This document shows, piece after piece, positions 18,431 to 29,700 of a stretch of 34,714 nt of DNA. The translations under genes and the position numbers were made by a program. How positions within the stretch are numbered: position 1 is the first letter of the stretch; every line of letters starts with the position of its first letter. Where the stretch lies: positions 1-34,714 of the forward strand of contig JANFAH010000188.1 of assembly GCA_024663395.1 (NCBI GenBank). The letters run 5' to 3'. The notes beneath the pieces are model-generated. The model worked only from the letters and a program-made list of their open reading frames with translations. It had not been told where the DNA came from and ran no database searches. This DNA comes from Pisolithus tinctorius. Lineage: Eukaryota > Basidiomycota > Agaricomycetes > Boletales > Pisolithaceae.

Positions 18431-21400
18431 ATGGCCAAGGGAAGCACTCAAAAGGGCATGAGAATGATTGGTCCTACCCTGGGCCATTGGGTGAAGCAGC
18501 TGGAAGTCAAGACTTGGAGAACTGGAGGTAGATATAGATTGCAATTGGTAGAAGTTGTGATCAAACAGCTGGATCCAACAACCCCTGTCCATTCTCCCCA
18601 ATCCTCACCATCCAAGCATTCAAGGTCTCACTCCCACAAGCACTTTAATGCATGGGCAGATTCAGCCTTCAACAGACATGAAAGCATGAGCCCACTGGTC
18701 CAGCAACTGAAGTTACCATGGAAAAAGGTATGCAGCAGTTTTCCAACCCAAAAGTGGACTTCACATGGTGTGTCAGATGCAGAACAATTACATCTGCAAA
18801 TGGGTTCCATGGAAGGGGGAGTTCTTGAAGATACTCCTGGAGCTGGAAGCCTCCCCAGAGCCAAGGAACTGCACCTGGTGTGGCAACGACAGGGTATACA
18901 GATGTCTGGATTGCTTGCATCAGCCCCTATTCTGCATAGAATGTTGCCAGAAGAGTCATGAGAGCCTGCCTTTCCACAGGATCCAACAGTGGACAGGGGA
19001 CTTCTATGAGGAATCTGCCCTCCACATGGTGGGAGATCAGTTGGTTGCCCAGAATTACATTCACATCGAGACCCACAGACTGGCATTCAGTTGCACCTGG
19101 GACATGGCAGAGCACCCTGTCCCCATGCGATTGCACAAGCCCAGCAAGCAGCAGGTGAACCTCCACCCATGGATGATCAAGAGTGGGAAGATGTGGAAGA
19201 TATTGAAGAAAACCCAAAGCACCTCTGTCCTCCAGTGGGGTCAAGATATCTCACTGTCATGGATGTCACAGGTGTTCATTTCATCGTAGTGAATTGGTGT
19301 GGATGTGAGACTGCAGAAACCCGATACATACTGTTACTCAGAGCCAAACTATTTCCCTCAACATTCAAGAAGCCAAGCACTGCATTCACATTTGCAATTC
19401 TGGATGACTTCCTGAGGGACAACCTGGAATGTGGAACATCTGGTATGAACTATTACAGCAAGTTGCTTCAGATCACATCCAGTGTGTTTCCACACCTCAT
19501 TCCAGTAAGATTTGGTATTTTGGTTCCAAGTGTTGGAATGTCTTAATGGTCAATCAGGATAGGTACCATGAGCTTCTATGGGTTGTGCAGAAATGGCAAT
19601 ACCTCAAGCTACTTAAATGGAATGGATTCTGTGGGACAACCAGGTCAGCAGAGAAAGGTGGACTGGCATTATTTTGTGCAGCATGCCCCCAGCCTGGAAT
19701 AAATGTTGATACCAATGAGGATTTGGACCAGTAAGCAGCTCCAATAATGCAATCCTCATATGCTGACCTTCTCCAGCTGGCAGTTCACCTGCACAGTAGT
19801 AATGGATGGAAACTTTAAAGTGAAACACATGCATGAGTAGAAATCCAAAGATCAAGTGTGGTTGATGGATGGACTAGGTTATATGGTGACCAATCCACAC
19901 TACATGGACTATTTGAAGGCCACTCCACATATCATGGAGGTATGAATTCATTCAACCCATGCAAAACATGATCTGAGCTCAGGCACAGAAATCCACCTGC
20001 AACAACCATAGAGCTATCAGTCAGGCAAACACAGCCTGGGGAAAGCTTCATGTGACAGGAATTGGGGTGACTGCATGCACACAGCATGGATGCTTTTATC
20101 CACATTGTGTTGTTGACTTCCAAAAAGGAGAAAGGTATGAGGTTGAATTGTCAATTTTGACACCCGCTGATGGTGCTGCAGACAGTTGAATGTGGACTGC
20201 TCTTTGGCAAATGCATTGGGATACAATATGGAAGGGATCAAACAAGTGGTTTGCTTCTATGACATTAACTGCTCCTACATGATGAATCTGTGGAAGCATG
20301 TGGGTCAAAGTGAGTTGATTGATATCCCATCATCACTTTGGATTATCCCTGGAATTGGCATATGGCATGTGCATGGGCACAAGAAGGAATGTTATGCATG
20401 GTATGCCCTGCTGTTCATCAAGGGGGCCAGATGGGTAGACAGAGAAATCATTGAAATGTTGTGGTCCATCCTTAATGTGGCATCCACATCTGCATGTGGG
20501 ATGACCTCACCACACCACCAAGAACTGCTGGATTTCCAGATGAATGATTCCAACTTCATGAAGATGATTTGGATTGGTTAGTCTGAAGATCCACTTGCAG
20601 TGCACTCTCTGACATCCAAGATTAAGCAGATAGCCTATCACAGAAGCTCAAGCAGCAGCACCATTGGTGAGGCAGGCATATATCAAGCTAGGTGATGCCC
20701 TGTCTGCAGAACAGCAAAACAGCTGGCAAATGCAAGAGATTCATGCACTGCATGATTTTGTCAATGACCCATCTGTCATGGACATCTTCAAAGTTCAATT
20801 AAGGGTGGGTATGGCATCCACCTTTTTGGATAAATGCAAAATACTTACATATTGCAAGAAGCACCAACACTGTGTGCCATTGAACTAGCATTACTGGAGG
20901 AACCCAGACCAAGCAGAAGCCTACATGGAGTGGCTAGTTGGCTAGCACATGGTTTACACTTGGAAGAGGCCATAACCTTGCTTCACACAGACAGAAAGGA
21001 CATTGGGGAACAGGCATTGGAATTGAAAAAATTGGTTATGGCATGCTGTGCTGATCGCATTGCATCTGAACAATCAGGTTTTATCACAGATGCCATGATT
21101 TACTTGAAGCTACACCTTGAAGCAGGCCCCAACACTTCTGCCAGCAAATCCATACAGCAGACTGCATTTCTCAATGCAAATTCAGAGCAGGATTATGCTT
21201 TGGATGATGGTTGGCTGGACAACATGGGGGATGAGTTGCCAGCTTCAGATGGAACCCTAGAAGGACCACAGGACAAATTGCCACTTCCATCTGCTCTTGG
21301 CATTGATGCATGTTGAGCTCAAGGGCTTCAAAATCTTGCAGAAATGGAGCTGAAGCTTTGCACAGGTCAAGCTAATGATGTGCTACATGGCCTCCATCTT

Positions 21401-22074
21401 ACATTGGCAGACAAGGTGGCTGTCTTTTGGGGGGTGGTGCACACAGCTAAGAGCTATTTTATGAAAACTTGGGCCTGGGATATGATCTGTGCTATCAATG
21501 TCTCAGTAAAAAAACAGGCCATGATTTATAATTGATGCAGAGATGCCATGGTTGCACTTGGTGTGGGTGCAGATATCTTAGGACATTATCAAGAGCTTCA
21601 TAAAGAAGACCTGGCTGTGCAGACAGTGGCCTTCTCCCAAAATGCCCAGGAGCACCACAGAACCCATCTTCCATGGTTTTGGTCAATCAATGTCCTGCAG
21701 GACACAGAATCAAAGAGTTGGATGTCTGAATGTATGTTGACCCTTACTGTTCAACAGTGCTTTAAGGTTGATGAATCTGCTTCAATTAGTTTATCACATT
21801 CATTGGCTGCAAGCAAAATCTGTCAAAGATCATTGGGAAGAAGAGGAAGAGCTCATAATATCAGAATTTCAATGGGCTATAAGTTTCTTCAGATTTTGAG
21901 CAAAAGAATGGCATAAGATACAGATGGGAAGCAGTGCTATTGGAGCTCCTGGGGTGTGGTGTTATGCAGTGAGGCAGAGGATGATGTATTTGAGGTTGGC
22001 TGAGCATGCTGAATGCAAATAGCAGGCCATGAATGTGACTGATATTCAGATTGTCCTGGAGAAAGATTTGTAGT
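18431..22074 (+). pseudogene. KDZ-family transposase with CxC2 cysteine cluster, multi-exon, decayed
   Basis: Exons read 18431-18727, 18777-19043, 19091-19504, 19558-19730, 19777-19939, 19983-20134 and 20182-20576, with later exons less certain. The junctions are in frame with GT-AG introns of 43-53 nt; branch-site-like CTGAC or CTTAAT are visible in two. The CxC2 cluster is CTWCGNDRVYRCLDC, then LFCIECCQKSH and PFHRIQQW, followed by LHLGHGRAPCP and a NWCGC segment. The KDZ core has CPACPQPGIN-like CAACPQPGIN, MDGNFKVKHM (first Asp), STCNNHRA, GIGVTACTQHGCFYP, VDFQKGER, YDINCSY (second Asp), HVHGHK, REIIEMLW (Glu), and later SWLAHGL, GQANDVLHGL and HWLQAKSV. Stops include TAG 19838, TGA 21314 and TGA 21533, plus frameshifts near 20655 and 21755. 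KDZ enzymes mobilise large DNA transposons in mushrooms. I could not find its terminal repeats. Confidence 0.88.
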
Positions 22075-22423
22075 TAAATGTTAGCTCAATGTGAACCTGC
22101 AGTTTCCATCCCCCACCCTTGCATTCCACCCTGTAGCTGATGGGTGGGTCAGTGGGTACTTCACAGGAGATGTCCAGTGGAAAGCTAGCCCATTCATTCA
22201 CCTTTCACATGTTTTATTTCCATTGTGGATATGTCTGGTATGACATGAGTATGTATATCATTTGTCTTGAAAGGCTCATGCATCTGTGGGCTGAGATGAA
22301 TGGCAACAAACCATTGTTGGGAAACAGAATATTTATTGCTCACTGCAGAGGGTGAATTGGGCACTAGTGACTGGCTGAATGCCCTTGGTTGTATTTCTGT
22401 CTGCTGAGAAATATTTATCTGCT
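22075..22423. other. No gene seen
   Basis: CpG-poor DNA following the KDZ reading frame. Only shadow ORFs are present, and I could not identify a terminal inverted repeat for the transposon. Confidence 0.3.
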
Positions 22424-23190
22424 CATTTGCCAAGCTTCTGCCTATCCAAATACATTGGCTCCTGCAATAGCAGAATGCAATGTTTTCCCTGAATTGAACC
22501 TTGTGAATCTCACACTCCACTTGTTTGCACATGTCCCACCTGTGGGCATACCTTGGATCCTATGTTAGTGCAATGAGAATATTGCTTTGCATTTGCATCC
22601 AATGACCAATTGCTCTCAGCCTTGCATCTTGCACAGTCCACTCATTTTGAAGGGCTCCATCTATCAGGATCCATTGAATGCCATGTTAGCAGGTCAAGAC
22701 AGTCCATATCAACCTTGCATATTGTGCAGGCCACTCATTTGGAAGGGTTCTATCTATTGGCATCCACAGAATGCTGTTTTCACAGGCTGACATCTTTCTT
22801 TGCATTGTTATCCTATTATTAGCCATTATCTTGTTTTGTAACTCCCAAGTGAACACTGTAAATAGCATAGCCCACTCATTCGCCAGGTGTCTGTCTATTG
22901 GGATTCATCAGTGGCCATATTAGCAGACTCAGATGTGTTGGCCAAATCAGACTATTAATTGCATTTGCATCTGATGACAGGTCGCTATTGCATATTGCAC
23001 AGTCCATTCATTTGCAAAGGTTCCATCTATCAGGTTCCATCAACTCCAGTTTTAGCAGAATGAGACCATCCCACTATCTCATTTTTTAAGTTTCAAGTTA
23101 ACTATTCTACATCACAAAGCCATGCATTTGCTAAGCTTCCACCTATCAGGATACATCAGCAGTTGTTTTAGTAGAATGAGATTATCCTTC
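22424..23190. repeat. Degenerate tandem repeats, about six units
   Basis: A motif of the form CTCATTTGCAAGGNTCCATCTATCAGGATCCAT, then a run ending TTAGCAGAATGAGA, recurs near 22424, 22638, 22730, 22872, 23007 and 23122. Spacing is irregular (92-214 bp) and copies differ by substitutions and small indels. The interspersed segment TTGCATATTGCACAGTCCA also recurs. No protein-coding sense is apparent. Confidence 0.65.
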
Positions 23191-23334
23191 ACAATTCTGT
23201 TGGCTGTCTAGCCATTATTGTCTTTTTCTCACTCTTAAATAAAGGTTGAATATATGATGCAGCAGGAGTGGTCAATTAAAATGGAAATACAAAATGACAT
23301 CATATGTACCATGGAGGAGTAAAGTGATAGGCAG

Positions 23335-25077
23335 CCTCATTCACCCTGCTGTCCTGTCTGCCCTTGTCTCATCTGCCAGAGGCCCAAAGAGATCAATGAG
23401 GTCATCACCCAATGCTCATCCATATACCAAAATATGCAGAGCCTCCAGCTCATGAGCCATCCTGTCCAGCATCTGCATGGTTTTGTCATGTTGTATTTGG
23501 AAATCATACATTTGATCCTTGTAGTATTGGTGGTGGGCCTCAGCATCATGGAGTCAATGTTCCAAATCTTTGATTTGTGCTTCGAATGTGTTGGATGTTT
23601 GCAACACCTTGGCAATTGGGGCACAGACAGGTGACAGTGTGCTGGGAGTTGCAGCAGTTGTGAGTTGGATGGGTGCTGCTGTTGTCAATTGGTGGGTGTC
23701 TGCTTTGAATACAAGGTTGACCACAATAATTAGCATAAATGTGGAGTGATTAAACATACCTGCTACCATAGATTCCTCTACCTCCTGCACAATGGATGGG
23801 CCAGCCTCAATGATTGAATCCACTCATACAGTGGCTGGGATTGGGCAGGAATCCCTGCATTTGAATGCAGGAATACAAATCTCTGAATAAAGTTTGAGTC
23901 AGCATAAATACATGAAATTGAGAATGTACTAAGTGAAGATCCCTCAGGGATTGTCTCTCCCTGGTTGGAGGGCCCAACCCCAGCATTGATGGCTTTGGAA
24001 GCCATCGAAACATGTCGCTTTGGGGGATGTTCCTTTGGGCTTTGGGATTCTTGGGCCTCCATTGTCAGGGACAGACTTTGAGCTCACTTTTTTCCCCAGG
24101 CTCATGATGGATTCCATCAAGTTGGAGCAGCAATCCCACCTTTGGCATAGCTACATCAAATCTTGCAACTGTCACATGGGAAGCAGGACTTCCCAGGGTT
24201 CCTGTAGCATTGGACCTTGTGCCTGTGGCATGACAGGCAGGAATGGGGGTTGGGGGAAGGTGTCCTTCTGGCAGCTATGGCAGTGTGACTGTATAGTCTG
24301 TCTGACAGTGGATGAGGCTTGTGTTTTGATTGGCCTTGAGCAGGAACATCATCTTCATCATTGGTTTCCACTGTTGCCTTCCTAGAGTGGAATCGACTGC
24401 TGGATTGATGGGACATCATTTTTGCAGCAGCTTTGTGCTTCTGCCTGCCTTGTGCTGGTTCTTCCTTGTTGTCCTCCTTCTCTGGCACCTCATCTTCACC
24501 CTCATCATCCACCTCCATCCTGTGCAAGCTCTCTGCTATCATTTGCTCCACCTCTGCCTCAGTGGCTTTCCATTTTCCTTTGTTGCTCATAGGCATTTTG
24601 GTCTCTTAAGCAGGTGGTATTGGTGTTGGCACCACACAGGGAATAGGGAGGCCCAACCAGTGGTAGTCATATTGACACTCAATGATGTGGAGCCACTTGT
24701 GGTTGGCAATGTCAGTTTTGGAAGGGGATAGGGTGGTCTTCCACTCAGGCCATGGGTGGTCAATCAAGCCAAGGTCTTCATGCCACTTTAAGAACATGTT
24801 GATGCTGATGAGGGTCATTGGAATCTCATCCATCCTAGCAATGAGGTCATGTACAGCATCCTGAATACATCAGTTAGTGAAAAAATGTGATGATGCTATG
24901 ATGCACTAGTTCATCATTTATCACCTTGATGGTACCTTTCCACTTTGCAATCTTGTCCACCTTTCCCAGCTTGCTGCTTTCTGTGATATCCTTGAAGTAA
25001 ATTTGAAGGATGTGGTTGGCTGCAGCATCAAGGTCAGGCAATTTCTTGAAGAGCTTGTGAGATGATGACAATGACAT
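23335..25077 (-). pseudogene. Decayed gene with a zinc-cluster-like segment and a helical C-terminus
   Basis: Start at ATG 25077 (MSLSSSHKLFKKLPDLDAAA). Exon 1 ends at 24907. A 46-nt intron (24906-24861, GTGCAT...CTAAC...TTCAG) joins it in frame to DAVHDLIARMDEIPMTL. The frame continues through TAA 24606 (one step from CAA) into KGKWKATEAEVEQMIAESL, an acidic/basic linker, and a Cys-rich segment CLSCHRHKVQC...CFPCDSC resembling the first half of a Zn2Cys6 cluster but with shorter final spacing. Further pieces at 24062 and 23823 lead to a predicted coiled coil (EAQIKDLEH, TGA at 23554, LHDAEAHH, then KTMQMLDRMAHELEAL). This architecture recurs in repeat-rich mushroom DNA, but I assign no function. 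Confidence 0.45.
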
Positions 25078-25529
25078 GTTTCTGATGATGAGAGGATGGA
25101 GTAGTTCAATGGTGAGAGTGGTGATGGTGATTGGAGAGTGGAAGAGTCAGAGGTTAAAGACAGACAATGAGATATGTGGATGTTGCATTTTTTATCCTGC
25201 CTATGAATGATTCCCATGGCACGATGGCAATACCAGTACAAGTCAATAATCCTGAATGCATATATGAAGCAGAGGCTCAGATAAAAATATTATGCATTGT
25301 TCTGGAATAGCATTGCCATTTGTTTTGCATGTTTCCTGTCTGCTCCAATGGCAGAGTCCTGGCTTGCAGCTACATAGACCAGTGCCTGAGATTCCAACTG
25401 AATAGGCAAATTGTCCAATGTGAAACACAATTTATAGTGGGAAATTCAGATACTCTATAGTGCAAGAGGTTCCACTTTCTTCATTTCTTGTCTTCCTGGG
25501 CCCATCTTATATTGTGACAGGGGAATAAC
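25078..25529. other. No gene seen
   Basis: Upstream flank of the zinc-cluster-like gene. CpG-poor with only shadow ORFs. A promoter could lie here, but no TATA box is distinct. Confidence 0.3.
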
Positions 25530-26511
25530 CCAATATGGATAGGCCTGTCCATTTGTGGTGAGCTATCTATGATATGATGGATTGGCCCATCTCATGCAGT
25601 GCCAAGGGTTTGTAATCCTGTGATAGATGGATTGGCCCATCTTATGTTGTAACACTGGTTTTTGTTTTCCCTTATCTGCTGCCTGAGAATACCATGGATG
25701 GGCCCATCCTTATGTAGATCCTTTTGATCTCCCTTTCTGCTGCCCAAGAATGCCTTACACAGGCTGTCCTTATTTAGATAGCTTGGATCTCCCTTTCTGC
25801 TGCCTAAGAATACCATACACAGACTCATCCTTATGTTGTGACAGGGGTGCATCTTGCTAGATGGGCCTGTCCATTTGTTGTGATGATATACATGATACTA
25901 CTGAAGGGCCTGTCCTTATGTTGTGATGCTATTAGATGATATTACTGACAGGCCCATCCATATGTTGTGACAATATAAACAATACTACTGAAGGGCCTGT
26001 CCTTATGTTGTGATGCTATTAAACAACATTACTGATGGGCCTGTCTTTATGTTTTGACAGCATACATCTTACTGGGGCTGGGCCCACCCATATGTTGTGA
26101 CAATATAAATAATACTACTGAAGGGCCCATCCATATGTTGTGATGCTATACATGAGATTACTGATGGGCCTGTCTTTATGTTTTGTCAGAGGTACATCTT
26201 ACTGTGGATGGGCCTGTCCATATGTTGCATAATACTACTGATGGGCCCAACCTTATGTTGTGACTCTATTAAATGATACTAGTGACAGGCCTGTCTTTAT
26301 GTTTCAACAGCAGTACATCTTACTGTTGACAGGCCCATCTTTATGATGCAACAGGGGTATGGCTTATTATGAATGGGCCTGTCTAGATGTTGTGACACCA
26401 TAAATGATATTACTCCCAGGCCTGTCCATATGTTGCCAACTCTGTATTCTAATCATAGACAGGCCCATCCTTATGTTGTGACCCTCTCCATGTTATGATA
26501 GGTGGGCCCAC
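25530..26511. repeat. Satellite array, left part (44-48 bp unit)
   Basis: About 21 diverged tandem units, each with a core of the form GGGCCYRTCCWTATGTTGTGAC followed by an AT-rich spacer such as TATTAAATGATATTACTGA. Typical spacing is 43-48 bp, more irregular at the left end. Cores alternate between GGGCCTGTCC and GGCCCATCC. The array stops at 26511, where an LTR begins, and resumes after it. Confidence 0.85.
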
Positions 26512-26703
26512 TGTCACACACCAAAGGTGTTGTGGACATGGTTACAGCTGACTCTGCCTAACTTGTCAACAAGTTGTGCACAATGTCCATGCCATGCAGA
26601 TGAAGACTAAAGGCCTCATGCATAGAAAGACTGCTGGACATGAGCAGTCATCAGTGCTAAAGAGAAGAGAGAGTTAAACACATGTTAAAAGTTTTTAGCA
26701 CCT

Positions 26704-27367
26704 GTGTATGGCATTCCAGTTTTCATCATATCTCCACCATTTCCAAAGATATCAACTCTGTTCTTACACTCACTTAAAGTGCTCAGCCACACAATTCTGC
26801 CTTCCAAATTTGGAGAGGATCCTCACACCCTACACATTTCTACACCACTCCATCCATCAGATTCTCATTTCACTAAGTCCATCAGTAATGGCTGCCTCTT
26901 CATCAGTCATCTCACTTGTCTCATTTGCCAGAGACAGTGGTTATGTATATCTGCCAGGCATTCCCACCAGCTTCCATCCTGAAGCCCCCTGGTTCATCCC
27001 ATCATTGTCAGCCCCATCCCATCCCATGCAGCTTGGTCAGTGTGTTCTCCTTGTCAGTATGACTTCCAGAAGGACATTCTTTGGTCACCTCAGGTCTGTC
27101 ACTCAGTTAGAAAGGTCTTATGTGGTTGTTTCAGTCTCCCCAGTTGATGAAGCATATGGATCATTCCTCCCTGCTCCCTGCACCATCTTTATTCCAATCT
27201 CATCCATCATTCTCCCCACATTGCAACAGCTGCAGCATAGTCTACTGTTCTCCAGCCTCCCTGATTGCATCCATGATGAGTATGATGTGCATCTTGCCTT
27301 CTTACTGCAAGATCCAGCAGAAGATGTCCCCCTTTCTCCTCCTCCTCCATCAGAGCCCCATTCATGA
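26704..27367 (+). pseudogene. ORF inside the U3 of LTR copy 2
   Basis: Counterpart of the copy 1 frame. It aligns from YGIPVFIISPPF to the shared stop after EPHS (27365-27367). One extra base near 26890 shifts the frame, so the first third is in a different phase from the rest. The downstream part (LVSFARDSGYVYLPGIPTSF onward) is open and lacks the premature TGA seen in copy 1. Copy 2 has GTG where copy 1 has the putative start ATG. Function unknown. Confidence 0.55.
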
Positions 27368-27803
27368 AGCTTTTGTTAACTTTGCTGAGAGGATGAAAGG
27401 GTGGGAGACATGATTGCTTATGCTCCCATTGCCCCACAGACCCCCAATTCCCTAGCCCCTTTGACACCTGACTCATGCCCTTCAATTCTGGAATTAATAC
27501 TTCCATGTCTGGAAACACTGTCCATCTGTCATGCCATCTTTGGATCTAGAGATGTCTCTGCCAAGATCTGACTTGCATCGCCACCCCCTAATGTGATATC
27601 AGTGTGCTTACTCAGTTTCTGACTCCATTTGACTCATTTTGTGATATTTTGACTATCCTTGACTTGTTCATTGCCAATACTCACCAATCCTCTTTGCTTG
27701 CTTACTTTTCATTTCTCACTTACTCATCATGATTACTCAGTCCTTACTCATTACTTACCAAGCATTTGTGCCTTGTTTGTCACAAGCTGCGCTCCCCCCA
27801 CAG

Positions 27804-27811
27804 TATATAAA
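27804..27811 (+). promoter_or_regulatory. TATA box of LTR copy 2 (TATATAAA)
   Basis: Located about 1.29 kb from the LTR start and aligned with the box in copy 1. It marks the U3/R boundary downstream of the U3 reading frame. Confidence 0.6.
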
Positions 27812-28294
27812 CCCCCATGTACTTAGCTACAACCCCAAGTGAAGAAGCAATCCAGAAGTCACTCAGCAGTCAGTTCAGTTCAGCTCAGCATAACTCATTA
27901 TCAACAGTTGAGGCTCATTCAGAAGAGTCTATCTGTCACCATCCATCATCATTGGTAGTTGAGGCTCCATGAAGGGGTCTATCTGCCTCCATTCCTTATC
28001 TGAAGCTTTCTCCACTCTTAGAGCACATTTTTATTGAAGTCCATTACTCCAGAATACTTTTGGCTGAACACCTTCACTCTGTTCAGCATCCCCTGTCCAG
28101 TCATCACTCACTTGTCTACTCCTGCATAACTCATCATCAACTTGCACTAGGAGCACCTCCACTTGAAGTCCCCCCCCACCACATTTAGATTTTTCTGCAC
28201 TCCAGGTTCCGCAGAGGCAAACCATCACTCACTCTTATTTGTCTTTGGTGTTGGATTTAGTTGGTCTCTACCACCTTTCCACACTTTGACTCAC

Positions 28295-28545
28295 ACTGCC
28301 TTGATGTTGCAACAGGGGTGTAACCTACCAGGATGGGCCCATCCATGTCTTACAGCAGCTCAGTATACTTAATTGGTCACAGGCCCATCTAAATGTTTCA
28401 ACATCCTTACCCACCACAGGCCCTCCCATATGTTGTGGTAATGCACTTACAGGCCCATGCATATGTTGCTCTCACTTTAGTCCCTCAGGCCTGTCCATGT
28501 GTACTGGCTAATCTATTTAGGTGGGCCTGTCTCAGGGTCTATATA
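28295..28545. repeat. Satellite array, right part
   Basis: About seven more units with the same GGCCCATCC...ATGTTG core as at 25530-26511, displaced by the LTR insertion. The last units lose regularity near 28520. Confidence 0.75.
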
Positions 28546-28605
28546 AGTGTTGGTGTTTTGGTGCACAGGCTTCCCATGTGTTGTGACTAAGTGTGACTAC
28601 ACTAT

Positions 28606-28836
28606 GTGCCTGTTCCCAACCAGAACACAATGGTTCAGTATTCTAGTCACTTTAGTGGGGCTGCAGCTGGCAGCAGGATTGCTGTGGAGTTGAAGAACAT
28701 CACCCTTAATGTGGGTGGTCTGGATAATGGTACAAACTCAATGGCTGGTGTGGGTTCTAAGAAGTGGAAGTACATGTCAAAGTTCTCTCAAGAGTATGTT
28801 CCTTTTATTGGCAATGTTCATGGGCTGATCCAGTGA
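28606..28836 (+). CDS. Small ORF of unknown function behind a TATA box
   Basis: A 76-aa ORF (MPVPNQNTMVQYSSHF; later WKYMSKFSQEYVPFIG). It starts 60 bp after a TATATAA at 28540-28546, which itself lies at the end of the satellite. The composition looks protein-like, but I recognise no domain and downstream frames are broken. It may be the first exon of a decayed gene or transposase. Confidence 0.3.
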   Translation: MPVPNQNTMVQYSSHFSGAAAGSRIAVELKNITLNVGGLDNGTNSMAGVGSKKWKYMSKFSQEYVPFIGNVHGLIQ

Positions 28837-29700
28837 AGGCAAGGAAATGGCAGTGTCAGTTGGCTGGAGATGCAGTTGCCTGTCACTGGGTGCATCTTAT
28901 TATTTAGCAGGAATGCCTCACTGATTGTGGTGGTTTCACCAATCATATAGGGATGTGAATGTGGCACTGTCTGCCAGTGTGATGGCCTCAGGATGTGTCG
29001 CTGGAGGCTTGCAATTGCCTCCAGGCAATGGGGAGGGTGAACTTGCTGTGCCTTTGATTGTGGGCAATGCCATTCTGGCCACTGAGGGCAGGGAGGCTGA
29101 GGGGGTCTCCATGGTTTCAAAGGGGAAGGGTAAGGGGAGGCAGGTATAACAGGCATCTGTCATTGCCCAGGAAGCAGACATCTGTTACAAGCCCTTCTTC
29201 ACTAAATATGCTGGTGTATCCATGGCTGAAAATGATTGCTTGACTTGAAAGACATGATGGTCTCTCCTGGCATGGAACCATCTCACAAACCTGCCAAAAC
29301 ATGATAACATACTGAAAGACTTTATGCTCTTTCAAGGGACAGCAACCTCATTCCTCCTGCAAAACAGAACCTGCACTTCATAACATAATTGGTTATTCAA
29401 CCCCTCAAGATTCTGAGGTTGTTGTGCAGTCTCAGGTGTGGCTAGTATTGGCTTTGAGCCTGGCATGTCAATGTATTCAAATTGTCCTGTGACAGTGTTT
29501 TGTAACTTATGGGAACATTAAACAACATCATTGCCTGTGAAGCCTAGCATTCTGTGGATGTTTTAGGCCAGTGGGGTGTGCATTTGCTCTGGACTTACCT
29601 GGAGACTGCTAGACAGTGGTTGATGTTGGAGTCTGCAAGTAATCCATCCTCACCCTCAGGAAGTGTGGTTGTGATGATTTGCTGTCTCTCCCTTTGCAGG
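28837..29700. other. No recognisable gene
   Basis: Short open stretches on the plus strand (for example ALSASVMASGCVAGGLQLPP near 28960) may continue the preceding ORF in other frames, but nothing is assignable. A pyrimidine tract ending CTTTGCAG directly precedes the solo LTR and resembles a splice acceptor. Confidence 0.3.

Larger units (their letters stand above)
26512..28294 (+). mobile_element. 1.8-kb solo-LTR-like element, copy 2, inserted in the satellite
   Basis: Starts TGTCACACACCAAAGG and ends near TTTGACTCAC, matching copy 1 (7927-9744) end to end in the opposite orientation. It has TATATAAA at 27804-27811 and a conserved reading frame at 26704-27367. Identity to copy 1 is roughly 88 percent in the block I aligned by eye. 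It splits one satellite array in two. A clean 5-bp target duplication at the TG/CA ends is not visible; CACTG occurs at both junctions but offset by two bases on the left. Confidence 0.8.

Noticed and set aside
22194..22532. 112-aa minus-strand ORF
   Set aside because: No recognisable domain, start context or neighbour. It is of the length expected by chance in this stop-poor composition.
25530..26511. Regularly spaced repeats as a CRISPR array
   Set aside because: Units are diverged and run directly into one another without unique spacers, there are no cas genes, and the context is eukaryotic.
27207..27518. 103-aa minus-strand ORF inside LTR copy 2
   Set aside because: It is antisense to the conserved frame and is better explained as its shadow.
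26509..28298. CACTG at both sides of LTR copy 2 as its target duplication
   Set aside because: It would move the LTR start two bases inside the TG that both copies share, so it is probably coincidental or reflects a junction change.
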